DNA of 64,000 nt from positions 31,452,812 to 31,516,811 of the forward strand of contig NC_092875.1 of the NCBI RefSeq assembly GCF_028372415.1. Direction: 5' to 3'. The position numbers were made by a program, and so were the translations under genes. Position 1 is the first letter of the stretch. The number at the start of each line of letters is the position of its first letter. The notes under the pieces were generated by a model. That model saw only the letters and a list, made by a program, of their open reading frames with translations. It was not told where the DNA came from and searched no databases. This stretch comes from Notamacropus eugenii (Eukaryota > Chordata > Mammalia > Diprotodontia > Macropodidae). Positions 1 to 11,615 of this stretch are shown here, one piece after another.

Positions 1-1889
1 TGGAATGGAAGCAGGTTAGTAATAGAACTCTGATATTGTCTAACTAGCTGGGAACCCCAGAGTCAGAGAGGGGAGCCAAGGCCTGTCCGCAACTTTCCCC
101 TAATTTACCCTCCTGACTGAATCGAAGAGAGAGGACTGGCGAGATAGAGAGAATAGACTTTTCGTTTGCTGCTGAAAAACATGGCACACAAAAGCCATTG
201 GCTAATACGCTCACCCAGAAGCGCAATTGCTCTCTTTACCCCACACCCCAAACAACGCGGCGCATCTCCCCGAAACCGACAGGCTTAACTTGAGATTCAA
301 AGAGTCTAAAGGTTAAGAATTATCATCCCCACGACGGCTAAGAAGGCCGTAGGAGTTGTGACGGCGGTTCAGCTGCCTTGTTTATCCGCTGAGTTATTCT
401 ACTCCATCATCACCACCCCCACCCTATTCTGGGGCAGGCTATAAAAAAATAAACTATTTTCCTTGTTAATAAATCTCAGCTCCGCTCTCCTTTTAAAGGA
501 CTCCAACCTTCCGTGAGCCGAGCGGGAGGGAGCAAAGAGATTACTCTCCAAGCACGATTTATGTGGCGCGGGGTTCTTCCAACAATCGAAGTCATAAAGT
601 GGAATGAGAATTGAAGTGGTCGGGAGGGACCCTGCAACCACAAACACGTTCAGGCAAGCAAACAATGTGGAAATTCTTAAAGCAGTCTTTTTCTGCAGAC
701 GTCTTGAAATAAGCGATCTTCCCTGTCAGCTGGGGGAAAGGGGGAGAAATATATTAACTGAAGACACAATCTAAAATTACTCCTTGGGTTGGAACAGGAG
801 GGCAGAAGTGGGGGGGGGGGGCTTGCTGGAGAAACTGGTGTCCATATTTCTTTCTGCCGATGTATGATTTCAGGATATTCCCTCTCCCTCCCGGCCCCCA
901 ATCACCTCCACTGCCTCCCCCCCCCCCCCCCCTTTCTTCCTCGCTGTCCATTCATTACATTTACTAGTTCACAGTCGCTTAAATGGGAAAGAAATGGAGT
1001 CCGGCTGGCCGATTGGAGCCTCTCTTCTCCTTTCCTTTATTAGTCAGACCAAACCGACGTGCCCTGCGCCTGTCCCGAGGGCGCTGGGTGAGGTCTCCCG
1101 CAGGAAGGCAGGAAAGCTCCCCGTCCTCCGAGGCAGCCTGCCTGGATTGTGAGAGTCTGCCCAGGAGTGACCTTTCTCAGGCCATTTGGGGACCAAGGCT
1201 GATAACCCGGGGAGGCTCCTTGGAGCGCCAGACCGGGCATTATTATCTGAGACCCAGCTATCTGCCGCAGTCCCGACCCGCGCTTCCTCGGGGGCAGGGG
1301 GAGGGAAGAGGGAGAGAGACTAGCAGCCACTTCCTTCCGGGAGTGTCGGCTTCAAAAAAGGGGGTAGGAGAGAAATGGGGGTCGTCCCCCTTTCATGTTC
1401 TCTTCTAGTTCAAGCTCCGGCCCCCTTTGCTTCCGAAGGGTGCACCAATAGTCCCGAGGTGGCCTAGACAAAAAGCAGAGCAGGGAAGGAGCTGGGTTGG
1501 GGGCGGGCAGTGAAGGGGGCAGCGCACTCAGACCTAGACCTGGCGCAGTGCGGGGAGGGTGGAGACACTCTGGCCGGTCTAGGGGCCTCCAGCTCCCAGC
1601 GGGGTGGTACTGGACCGGACCGCCTGGCCTACACCCGCTCCATCCATCTCTTCTTGAGGCAGGGCTGGGGGAGGCAGAAGCGGAGGAGGATGGAGGCCCA
1701 AGCAGCCCCCAGTCAATAGGAAGGCAATTGGGGATCGATTCCGAACTAAATTGATTTGGGAGCGGGTAGGGGTGAGAGAAGGAGAATCAGGGTTTTCCCA
1801 AGCCAGCACCTACCTCAAACACTAGCATAGCTGTTTATCCCGACTCCTGATTCAAGGACATAGGTCATTCACATTGATTCAGAACCCAA
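1..1889. other. Unique intergenic DNA, moderately CpG-rich
   Basis: No repeat or gene is recognised. The stretch from about 980 to 1620 is GC-rich with scattered CpG. There is a 12-base G run at 810-821 and a 16-base C run at 917-932. A TATCTGAGACCCAGCTATCT stretch near 1243-1262 carries two GATA-type TATCT motifs. It could be regulatory; nothing proves it. Confidence 0.5.
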
Positions 1890-2050
1890 AATAACAGCTA
1901 GCATTTATAGGATAAAGTTGCAAAGCGCTTACTTGTTACCTCGTTCGATTTTCATAACAACATTTTGTTATATGTGCAATTATTGCCACATCTTATATGT
2001 GGGGACATTGAGGCTAATAGAAATTAAGCAAATTGCCCAAGGTCGTACAG
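1890..2050 (-). repeat. MIR/THER1-like CORE-SINE
   Basis: Read in reverse it has the order of a MIR: AGCATTTATAGG, CAAAGCGCTTAC, TTTTCATAACAACA, GGGACATTGAGGC, then AAGCAAATTGCCCAAGGTC. It is heavily diverged. Confidence 0.75.
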
Positions 2051-2051
2051 C

Positions 2052-2140
2052 GACATACACATATACACACATATATAATATGTGTATGTGTGTATGCATG
2101 TATACATATGTATGTATATGTATATATGCATATGTGAGTG
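2052..2140. repeat. (TA/CA/TG) microsatellite
   Basis: Alternating purine-pyrimidine DNA made of ACATATACACAC, TATGTGTATG and TATGTATATG blocks, directly next to the preceding SINE head. Confidence 0.9.
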
Positions 2141-2149
2141 GCACTGGGG

Positions 2150-2300
2150 AGACAAAGACAGAAGAGGCAGAGTAAAAAGGAGAGGAGGGAAAAGAAAGAG
2201 GAGGAGAAAAAGAAGGAAAAGAGGAGAAAGCGACAGAGACCTAGTGAGACATACAGATACAGACCAAAAAAAGGAGAAAAGAGAAACAAAGAGTCAGCTT
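2150..2300. repeat. Purine-rich low-complexity tract
   Basis: Almost pure A/G (AGGAGAGGAGGGAAAAG type). The lysine/arginine-rich reading frames here are artefacts. Confidence 0.85.
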
Positions 2301-2317
2301 GGTAAAATCGAAGGTCA

Positions 2318-2485
2318 CTGCTCCTAGAGTCAGAAGATCTGAGTTCAAGTTCTGTCTATGACAGTTAAAAGCCCTGCGTCACCTCCCCCCTCCCTCAAGT
2401 CGCTTAACCTCTCAGTGCCTCCGCTGTCAAACAGCGATGCTAATGCTTGCACTCTCGACTTCACAGGGTAGAGATCTTTGCTAAA
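2318..2485 (+). repeat. tRNA-derived CORE-SINE, diverged
   Basis: Has AGAGTCAGAAGATCTGAG, a TTCAAGTTCTG box-B remnant, AAGTCGCTTAACCTCTCAGT and a GCTAATGCTTGCACTCTC body, in MIR/THER1 order on the + strand. A C-rich segment interrupts the middle. Confidence 0.7.
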
Positions 2486-2550
2486 GCCCTTTTATCACTA
2501 TAGAAATGGAGGTATCATTATGAGAGTGAAATGACTGACCTCTCTCCCTT

Positions 2551-2600
<50 letters not shown>
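2551..2600. repeat. (GA)n microsatellite
   Basis: About 25 GA units with one early interruption. Confidence 0.98.
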
Positions 2601-2602
<2 letters not shown>

Positions 2603-3979
2603 AATGCAGGGGATCTCTCGGGTTAGTTGCCAACACAGAGAAGAAAAGGAAGACCAAGCCAGCCTCCTTTGTTGGCCTTGCCAACGTCCAGCCTACTTCC
2701 AGCAGCAGAGAGCCACTAAAGGACTCCATTCCCCGAAACGCTTAGCACGCAGCAGTCCCTGGTCTGCCCGGAGCTAGCTGGCCCTCGCCTTCCTGTTTTG
2801 TATTCTCCAGTTCCAGACGTGCCCGAGACTTGCGGGTCACTTCCACTTACACAGTATTTGTTTTGGGAGACGAGTACTTCGCACGTCTTCCCTAGCCCCT
2901 ATTTCCTTACTCGTCCGCTCCCCGCAGCTGGCGACCTCCTAACTGAGCAGTTCTGGAAGCCCAAGAGGCTGCAGCCGGGGAAATGGGGTGCCAGTAGTTT
3001 TCAGAATTAAAAAAAAAAAAATTCACCCGCACGCAATCTGCTTGTGAAAGAAGTCTCCCAGCTCTGGCTCTATTTTTCTGTGGCAACCTGGACTCACTGG
3101 AGAGTTGGTTTTTTTTATTCCTCTTTTCTGTGGTCTGAATTACTAGGTTAATATTCCAGCTTCTTTTTTCACCGGAATCTCTGTGATTCACCTCCAGATA
3201 AAAAATATAAGTTGCTGCTAGTCAACATTTATTAAATGGAAAACATTAAAGTCATTCGAATCGTACTCCGGGATTATCCAGGAAACGTTCTGGATAATAG
3301 AATTCCCGCCAAAGGAAGTAAACTTCCCTTTTTTAAAAAAAATTCTCTAGTTTATTGAGTGCAGCGTCGAACACCTATCAGGTACTTCAGGGTTTGCTGA
3401 ATTTGAGCTAATTGCATTTGGGTAGGTTCGGAGGGATATTTCGTTCTGCTTCTGGGATCTGAAATCTCGGTGTCTGAGAGTAGGAGATTATTCACATGTA
3501 CGAGTAGGTACCGATTCCACAAATATACACACATACAAACTTCCCTCTCACCTGTCCTAAGGAGCGGAGTTCTGGCTAATGTAAGGGAAAAGTTGTTTGT
3601 AGGGGAAGTCTGGATAGTAGTGGAAGGCCAAGGATAGCCTTCCACTGGAAGCCTGGAGCGTTGAAACATGCAAAGATGTGACAAAAGCCTGCCACTTTTC
3701 TCCAAAGTAAGGTTGAGAGAAAGAACCTTTGGTCGAAGTTGGTCATTTTATCATAGGGTTTTGGGGCAGGTTCCAGACTGGCAAAATTGGCGGCCAAATA
3801 TTTAGGACCCACCTATTCTTTTGAGCTATGGAGGTCAAACCGAGATGTAGTAATAGTTGTTTGAAGGCTAGTATCGCCTTCTGAATGGGCAGGCCCAGAG
3901 CAAAGGGGAGGACAGAGGCAATCACTGGCTTCTTAAAATCCCAAAGGCCTAATACATCTTTAATGGGGGAATTAAAATA
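2601..3979. other. Unique intergenic DNA
   Basis: No repeat or gene recognised. An A13 run lies at about 3009-3021. AT-rich from 3190 on, with homeodomain-like TTTATTAAATGG and TTTATTGAGTG words. Confidence 0.5.
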
Positions 3980-4190
3980 TACTTACAGAGACAGAATGGC
4001 ATACAGGATATAGACCTAGCTTCTAAGCCAGAAAACCTAGATTCAAGTCACACCTTAGAAAGATACTGACTGTGTGACCCTGGACAGATCATCTAATACC
4101 TCAATCCTGTGCAGTTCTCTAAGATCCTAAGATGTAGAGTGAGTGCTAACTTTCAGTGACAGAGTTCCCTCACAAGAAAATTCTGTGAAC
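3980..4190 (+). repeat. tRNA-type marsupial SINE with TCTCTAAGA body
   Basis: Contains AGGATATAGACCTAGCTTC, TAGATTCAAGTC, CTGTGTGACCCTGGAC, then CAGTTCTCTAAGATCCTAAG and a GAGTTCCCTCAC tail block. The same body occurs at 9172 and 16135. Confidence 0.75.
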
Positions 4191-4604
4191 ATCCAGGGAA
4201 ATCATAGGTTGGGTCCCTATCTCTAACATATCTGGAGAGTTGAATAGATCTGTGCCTGGATTGGTAATTTGCAGTAATTCTGGAATTAAATCACTGTCGA
4301 TGGTGAAGAGATGAAGATAGCAGGCTATTTTTGGCTTTACTGCCCAAATTTTTGACTTTGAACAACAAAATCTGCACCATGAACAGATGTGAAGGTGTCT
4401 GCAGAATTAACTCAGCTCCCTAGAAGGCTATCGTTTATTATTTAACGACCCTCCTCCCACCCAATTCCAGGGGACCTGTTTTCTTTCCAACACTCACTAG
4501 CCCTAAGGAAAGGCACTGATAAAGGCCGAATCTCTCAACCAGCACGAACTAAAAGCACAAAAATACCTTTAAGGGAAGAGTGCCTGGAATAGCATGCAAA
4601 TAGC
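4191..4604. other. Unique intergenic DNA
   Basis: Nothing recognised beyond short AT-rich words. Confidence 0.5.
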
Positions 4605-4727
4605 TATTTGAAAACTGAGGTCAACTGACTTGTCCAGGATCACACAGTTAATTGGATTTGAACTCGTATCCTCCTGACTCCATGTTCAGCGTTCTATCTA
4701 CTTCACCACCAGTTGCCTCTCTAAGAG
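4605..4727 (-). repeat. tRNA-derived SINE, head half
   Basis: Reverse orientation: CTGAGGTCAACTGACTTGTC, ATCACACAGTTAATTGG, ATTTGAACTCGTATCC, CTGACTCCATGTTCAGC. Confidence 0.8.
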
Positions 4728-4904
4728 GAGAGTTAAAGCAATTACCTGCATTACTACAACTTCAAACCCCATTAGCAAAGAAGACAAAAACCCTACCTTA
4801 TGAGTGTATATGCAATGTTGGGTCTGAATGATGTGATAGATCTTGACCTGGTATAGATCGATACTGGTTGCTGCCCACTCTGGGTCTTTTCTGTGGTCAA
4901 ACTC

Positions 4905-5105
4905 AACGTTTCTCTTTTCTTTCTACAGCTGCCTACATCTCTGTATTGATTTAATATGTATTGGTTTCTCTGTTACTCTTCATCTCTGTCTCATTCTCTT
5001 TGTATCTTTTTGTCTCTCTGTTCATCTTTGTCTTTCTGTCTGTCATTCTGATCTGTGATTCTGTATCTGAGTCTGCCTATCTGTCTCTGTGTCTGTATGT
5101 CTGGT
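4905..5105. repeat. Pyrimidine-rich (TGTCTC)-like low-complexity tract
   Basis: Repeated TCTCTGT / TGTCTTTCTG words with no clean period. Confidence 0.8.
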
Positions 5106-5635
5106 TATCTCCTCCCTTCCAAAGTTGGAGGGCTTTTTGCAACTCCCCTCTGGGGACCAGGATTCACTGACAATGCAATGAAAAGAACTATTGGACGGGG
5201 CTGGGGTGTTCCCTGAACCTTGCACATTCTTCAAAGGATGGCAGGGTGTTCTTGTCGATAAGCAGAGTTCCTCAGCTCTGCCTTAATCTGTGAGGGGAGT
5301 TTGTGGGAGAATGATGGTCAGGTAAATAGACTAAGATCCACCTTCACATCCACCCTTTGTCTTAAATTGGGGAGTGTTACTCATCTCTTATTCTCACTCT
5401 TGGTGATCAAGCCCATGGAGGCCAAATTCCCATCTGTAGAGAGTGGGACAGAGACTGGATTCTATTGGGGGTGTTAGTATCCATAAGTGAAACTTAATAT
5501 GAGAGTTAGAAAGATTAGAGAAGAAAGAAGAGGGGTTGTGGGAACACTAAGTTGCCTGCCACCAGTCCTGGAACTGCTTCTTCTGGGCATTTCTGAGTTT
5601 TGGATATATCCTATGGGCATATGCTGGGTGGTTGG
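5106..5635. other. Unique intergenic DNA
   Basis: No repeat or gene recognised. Confidence 0.45.
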
Positions 5636-5639
5636 ACGT

Positions 5640-5775
5640 TAGAATAGGATAGAATAAAATAGGATAGGATATAGACTATTACTATATTATACTGTTTGTG
5701 TCCTGTCCTGTCATTTGTATGGTGTCACATCACATTACATCATGTCACATCACGTCACATCATCACATACATTTC
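5640..5775. repeat. (GGATA)n and (CACAT)n-type simple repeats
   Basis: AATAGGATAGAATAAAATAGG pattern, then TGTCACATCACATTACATCA pattern; both imperfect pentanucleotide arrays. Confidence 0.85.
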
Positions 5776-5819
5776 AAGTTAACATAACAAAAAATACACA
5801 ATGTAACAATGTTGGATCA

Positions 5820-5995
5820 AGAAGAGACCTTGGAAAAGAGAATGTTATCACTAGAAGGTGCCTTAGAAACAATCCAGCCCAACTGCTTCATTTTATAAGG
5901 GAGGAAACTGATGCTCAAGGTCACATATAGGGAGAACCCCAAGTTCTAGTGGGACTAAAATGCAGGTTTCCCAACACTCAGTTCAAGTCTATTTC
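5820..5995 (-). repeat. MIR3/THER2-like SINE
   Basis: In reverse: AAGGTGCCTTAGAAACAATC, CAGCCCAACTGCTTCATTTT, GAGGAAACTGATGCTCAAGG. This is the CR1/L3-type tail followed by the SINE core. Confidence 0.75.
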
Positions 5996-6084
5996 CTCTG
6001 CATTTGCAACCTCTTAATAATAGGATGCAATAGATAGGTGAGTTCAATTGCAGTGGGACCTTACACCTCACTCTGTCCATCCCA

Positions 6085-6215
6085 GACAGATTGAAACTCA
6101 TCTATGACTGAGAGTTGCCTTGGTCCAGAGAGGCAATGACTTGCCCTGGGTCACACAGCCAGTAAATGACATAGGTCAGATTTGAACCAGAGGTCTTCAA
6201 GGTTCTGAGTCCAGC
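6085..6215 (-). repeat. tRNA-type SINE fragment
   Basis: GAGAGTTGCCTTGGTCC, AATGACTTGCCCTGGGTC, ACACAGCCAGTAAATGAC, CAGATTTGAACCAGAGG in reverse order. Confidence 0.8.
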
Positions 6216-6824
6216 ATGTCAGAAGTACCTTTGTATAATGCTATGTTGACCAACTTTAATTACTTGAAAGTGTGTGCCTTAGAGGATTTTCAGTATCCTT
6301 CCTGTAAGTATCCACTGGATTTGTGGGTGTTCCCCTGGCATGCTTTGACACTTGTAATGTGTGATGTGACTTGTAATTACATTTGTAATGTGACCATTTG
6401 GGTCATTGGTCCACTAGTCACAAGTACACACCCCTGGTCCTTGCAGTGAAACTGTGATCTCAGTCCTCTTTTGGTACTGTTCGGGAATCCGACCTGGCAG
6501 TAAGTACAAAGAAGAACCTGAGTATTTGTGACTGCTAGATACAGTGGAGTGGGAATGGGATTACAAATCCCTCCTAAGTAAAATTATACCCACCCATGGT
6601 TACTGTATTTGAGTGAGAGGTCTAAATAGTTAAAAAGATTGCTTAAGAGAGGGAATATTTCTCACCTCCTGTCTAAGATTTTACATCTTGACCATTTTCA
6701 GGAAAATGGGTCATAGCATTCCAGATGACAGTGAAGAAAAAAAATAAATGCAATTTGGGGTAGTATTTTTAAAAAGCATAGCTTCCAGAAATATGGAAGT
6801 GAACATCCTGATGTCCTCTGCCTT
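6216..6824. other. Unique intergenic DNA
   Basis: AT-rich; TGTAATGTG is repeated several times at 6350-6400. Nothing else recognised. Confidence 0.45.
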
Positions 6825-6900
6825 GTTCTGACCACAACTGGAGTGTTGTACTGTGTTCTGGGTACCACGGTTTAGGAAAGACAATGATAAGCTACCACAC
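6825..6900 (+). repeat. CR1/L3 LINE relic, segment 1
   Basis: TGGAGTGTTGTACTGTGTTC, TGGGTACCACGGTTTAGGAA resembles the CR1 ORF2 3' region. The relic seems to resume at 7350, with an RTE-tailed SINE between. Confidence 0.65.
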
Positions 6901-6924
6901 AGTAAATAACTGGAGAATGTTTTA

Positions 6925-7153
6925 TTTGAGTTGAGTCACATTCGATTCTTCATGACCCTCATTTGAGAGTTTCTTGGTAAAGATACTGGTTTGCTATTTC
7001 CTTCTCCAGCTCATTTTACAGATGAGGAAACTGAGGCAAACAGGGTTAAATGACTTGCCCAGCGTCACATAACTAATAAGTGTCTGAGGTCAAGTTTGAA
7101 CTCAGATCTTTCGAACTTCAGATCTGGTTTTCTGCACCACCTAGCTGCCCCTG
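6925..7153 (-). repeat. RTE-tailed tRNA-derived SINE
   Basis: Nearly full length in reverse: GATTCTTCATGACCCTCATT, GATACTGGTTTGCTATTTCC, TTCTCCAGCTCATTTTACAG, GAGGAAACTGAGGCAAACAG, TGTCTGAGGTCAAGTTTGAA, then CACCACCTAGCTGCCCC. The tail resembles the 3' end of BovB/RTE LINEs. Confidence 0.88.
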
Positions 7154-7349
7154 CAGAAGAAGCTGGAGAATTAGGCTTACTTAGCTTGGAAAAGAGACTA
7201 AATAATAAATAAATGTGCCAGACTAAGCTGATACATAGTAGAGACTTGGAAAATGTTTGTTTAGCCTGAAAAGGATAAGTCTAAATAATAAACAAACATG
7301 TCCTTACTACTATGTGCTAAAATAAGTTGCCACATAGTTGGTGCATAGT

Positions 7350-7625
7350 TTATTAATGATTAATAGATTGGAGAGCATTCAAGGGAGGGGAACAGTTTGG
7401 TGAAGAGCCTCAGCTGCTTGTCATGTGATTATAGTTGTAGCGATGCTTAGCCTGGAGAAGAAAATGCTAAGGACTGCCATGCTAGCTCTCTTTAAAATAG
7501 GTGAAGGGTTGTCTGATAGAAGAATGTTAGCTTGCTTGCAAGCAAACATCACTACAACTTGTTTGGTTTATCTGCAAGGGCAGAGTCAAAAGCAAAGGCT
7601 AGCTGTTGCAAAAAAGACCAATCGA
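7350..7625 (+). repeat. CR1/L3 LINE relic, segment 2
   Basis: TTGGAGAGCATTCAAGGGAG, GGAACAGTTTGGTGAAGAGC, GCTTAGCCTGGAGAAGAAAA follow the CR1 order (gagagcgtccagaggag..., agcctggagaagagaag...). No usable frame remains. Confidence 0.6.
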
Positions 7626-7904
7626 GGTCTGATGTCAAGTAAAGTTTCTGACCAATGAGAGCTGTCGCTTAGTGGAAAGGCTGCTTTAGACACAGAGGGC
7701 TCTCCCTCTTTGAAAGTCTGTTCGAGGAGGTTGGATGGCCACTGACTTGCCTTCCAGTCTGGAATTTCGTTGATGCTGTGAGTTCCAAGTCTGCCCGGCA
7801 GTAAAAGAGTGGAACAATTTTGCTTTTCCCAGACAAGAAGTGGGGCAACAGGGAGTAGGTTATGAAATTTGGACGTATGGGAGGAGAACCCTGCAAATGA
7901 ACAG

Positions 7905-8625
7905 AACAAGCACTGCCTCAACTCACACCCATACACACAAACACTTGTAAACAGTCTCACAATGCAGAATTTCCTGCCCAACTCCAGACTGAAGGGGCAT
8001 TTTTTCCGCACCAGTACATACAAACAGAATTCTTCGTACTTGGGCACAGAATTCTTTGATTCCCCAGAATCATGTTCACAGAAATTTCTTGCCCATGTCC
8101 ATAAGCCTAATTATTAAAATGCATGCACAGAACTACTTCCATGCAAAAATTTATCCACAAAGGGGGTCATTCACACGCACAAACACGATCATTTTTACCC
8201 ATGCACAGATCCATACAAGAATTGGGGGGAGGGGTTACCTGCCCACTTAGAGGTACAAAATTACTTACACTTTTTTGTGTATTTGCATAAAATCACCTGA
8301 ACATATATGCAAGTATTTGAACACACGAGCAGAATTACTCACATGTATGCACAAAATTATTGCACACCTACACGGAAGCATTTGCTCACTCACAGGGAGA
8401 CTCGCATATACGCGCAAGTATTTATTTGCCTATTTGCTCATTTACACAGAAAGATTTGCACACCGAATTATTTACAGGAAGGCACAGAAACACTTGCAGG
8501 AGCATTTGTCCGCATATGGGGTCATTTGAAAGCGCACACTCATGCAAAGAGCTATATTTAGATCCAGAATCCTTTGCAATCAGAATTATTTGTGGGCACA
8601 CGGAATTCTACAAGTAACCTCACAT
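7905..8625. repeat. Degenerate minisatellite-like field (CACA-GAATTATTTGC unit)
   Basis: About 700 bp in which variants of CACAGAATTCTTTG, CAGAATTACTCACATG, CAAAATTATTGCACACC, CCGAATTATTTACAGG and CAGAATTATTTGTGGGCAC recur every 20-25 bp or multiples of it. Copies are much diverged and the period drifts, so it looks like an old expanded array. Several overlapping open frames are a by-product. Confidence 0.65.
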
Positions 8626-9171
8626 CCTTTCCCCATGCCCACCCCCTTCCCAGGGAACCACTCTCCTTTCTCCAGGGGAGTGGGGGAAGGAGGCAATGTT
8701 CTGATGGTTTGGCTTGTGGTTTTCTTCTACCCCAAAGCTAAAACCCCAACTGTTAGCAATTAGGGAAATTGGCCCCGGAGTGCGGGCTATGGCGCCCACG
8801 TGTTATTGGACTCAAAACCCTCAGCTGCTGAGAGCTCTGAGATTCTAGGAATCGAACCCGCTCCAGTTCCGAACCCTCGGTCTGTTTGGCGTGCCCTGGA
8901 GTTTCTTCCCAAAGAACCGAGGGCCAGTGGAAATAAAAGTGTGTCTAGCCGGGACCTCCAGGTAGATAAAGCTGGGCAGCCATCAGGCCAAGGAAGAGAA
9001 GGTTGTCTCTTGGAATCAGTCGTAGGCCGTGCGGTTTCATCCCAGAATTGAACCCGGGGCCACTACGTCTCCAAACTGAAGGCAACTGGGAGACCCTGGA
9101 GGGAGGAAGAGCTCGGATATCCCTCGGACCAGGGTGGCAAAAGAAATGAATGCCTATTAGTAAAGAGCAGT
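8626..9171. other. Unique intergenic DNA, CpG-bearing
   Basis: GC-richer DNA between the degenerate array and a SINE, with a G/A-rich patch at about 8670-8695. No gene recognised. Confidence 0.45.
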
Positions 9172-9375
9172 ACTGCCTGATGATCGAGGGTCTTTCTTGG
9201 AGTCAGTCCTGAAAGCCCCAGATTCAAACTTTACCTCTAAAACTCACGAGCAGTGTACCAGCGATTCCCTAAACGTGCCCGAACGATCCCTTAATGTTTC
9301 AGGGTGCCAGGCAAATCAATAATACTTAAATTACTGACGAGTTTCGGATCGGAATCCCTAAAGGCGGTTTCCTAC
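9172..9375 (+). repeat. tRNA-type marsupial SINE, highly diverged
   Basis: TTGGAGTCAGTCCTGAAAG, CCCAGATTCAAACTTTACCT, CAGGGTGCCAGGCAAATC, ACTGACGAGTTTCGGATC, GGTTTCCTACACCGAG align in order with the SINE at 16135. Confidence 0.6.
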
Positions 9376-9424
9376 ACCGAGCGAGTACTTTTCGATAAAG
9401 GACAATAAATCACATTCGTCTATA

Positions 9425-9575
9425 GCTTTCTGACGTTCACTCAGCATTTTCTTTCCTCACAAAAGCCCATTATTATCAGGGCCATTTTACACACTAGCAA
9501 CTGAGCCTGAGAAAGGTTGCAGTCACATAAGTAGCCGTAGCTAGAATTCGAATTCTTGTCTTGTGACTTCTAGTC
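9425..9575 (-). repeat. MIR-like SINE
   Basis: GCCATTTTACACACTAGC, AACTGAGCCTGAGAAAGG, GTCACATAAGTAGCCGTAGC, TAGAATTCGAATTC in reverse MIR order. Confidence 0.65.
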
Positions 9576-9589
9576 ATTCACTCTTTCCT

Positions 9590-10140
9590 TGGGACCTAGA
9601 ACACTAGCGACAGGAAGGTTTGCTCTGGCTGCCTGGCCGCCAGGCGGACGCCCAGCGCGTCCCAAGAGCTGGGAGCAGGAGGCAGGAGCTGGCAGTAGAT
9701 AGGGGCTAGGGACCAGGAATACAAGCTGGTGACTGCTTACGTCGGCTAAACTGGCTCCTATTCTGGACACTTTCGGCCTTAATGAGGTCCGGCTCCGCCG
9801 CCCTCCTCACCCCGCCTCCCCCAGATCGGGCCCCAGCTCCGGAGGCCCCCAGGTCCGGGAGGTGTCAGCCGTGATCGATGCCCGGCGCCGAGAAAACTAC
9901 AAACCCGCGGAAGCAGGGGAAAGGAGCCAGGCCCTGGCCCCCGGGATCTTTCTCTGGGCCCCTGATTCCCCCTAATCTCAAGCTCTGAGATCTGGCTTCC
10001 AGGCCCCCACTTTTGCCCCCAGCAAACCAGCCCCACTGTTGCTCGCCCTCCTGGTACCCTGGCTCTTCTCGGGTCCTTCCTGACCCAGGCTAGTAGCGCC
10101 AGAGCACCCATCCCCCCTTACCCCTTCAGAACGGTCGGCA
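9590..10140. promoter_or_regulatory. CpG-rich patch in intergenic DNA
   Basis: Dense CpG (GGCCGCCAGGCGGACGCCC, CCGGCTCCGCCGCCC, GCCCGGCGCCGAG), ending at a long (GA)n. No exon is recognised. It may be a distal CpG island or a promoter of a noncoding transcript. Confidence 0.5.
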
Positions 10141-10145
10141 GAGAT

Positions 10146-10905
<760 letters not shown>

Positions 10906-10907
10906 AA

Positions 10908-11148
10908 ATGGTAGACTGTTTTTAGTCATGTCCAACTCTTTCTGAACCCATTTGAAGTTTTCTTTGCAAAAAGGTTTGCCATTTCCTTCTCCAGCTCATT
11001 TTAGGGATGAGGAACTGAGACCAAAGGGGTTAAGTGACTTGTCCAAGGTCATACATCTAAAAAGTGTCTGAGGTCAGATTTGAACTCAAGAAGTTGTCTT
11101 CTTGACTTCCAGCCTGGCACTTTATCTACTTCACCAATGGTAGTCAGG
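10908..11148 (-). repeat. RTE-tailed tRNA-derived SINE
   Basis: TTTAGTCATGTCCAACTC, TTTGCCATTTCCTTCTCCAG, GGGGTTAAGTGACTTGTCC, AAAGTGTCTGAGGTCAGATT, TGAACTCAAGAAGTTGTC in the same order as at 6925. Confidence 0.88.
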
Positions 11149-11429
11149 GATTTTAAAAATGCTTTTAAAATCGAATGAAATTCTGTGGGTTGGTATGTGT
11201 GAGGACAAAAAGAACAAAATGAGTGAGCATTTTATTAATCGCTATTTATTCATCACTAAAGCTATTTAAACTCCCCATTACCTTGGCTCCACCTCCCATA
11301 ATGACATCATTTTCATTTACATAACAGGGTGTATGGGGGAGACAGGGCAGTATTCAGCCTAGATTAGGCAAATGTTTCTATGAATAGTGATAGGATTGAG
11401 AAAATATCAAAGGTGAACCAGGACTAAGA

Positions 11430-11615
11430 AAAAAACTTAAGTTCAAAGCCTACCTACCCAAGACACTAATTGTGTGAACCTAGAAAAATGCTTTACCTTT
11501 CTGTGCCTCAGGTTACTCACATGTAAAATGGGTGTAGCCCACACTAGAACTATTGACAAGTGACATACAAACATTAATTCCTTCCTGTACATGTCAGTTC
11601 TTATTACTTACATTA
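11430..11615 (+). repeat. MIR/THER1-like CORE-SINE
   Basis: AAGTTCAAAGCCTACC, CTAATTGTGTGAACCTAG, TTCTGTGCCTCAGGTTACTC, ACATGTAAAATGGGTG in order. Confidence 0.75.
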
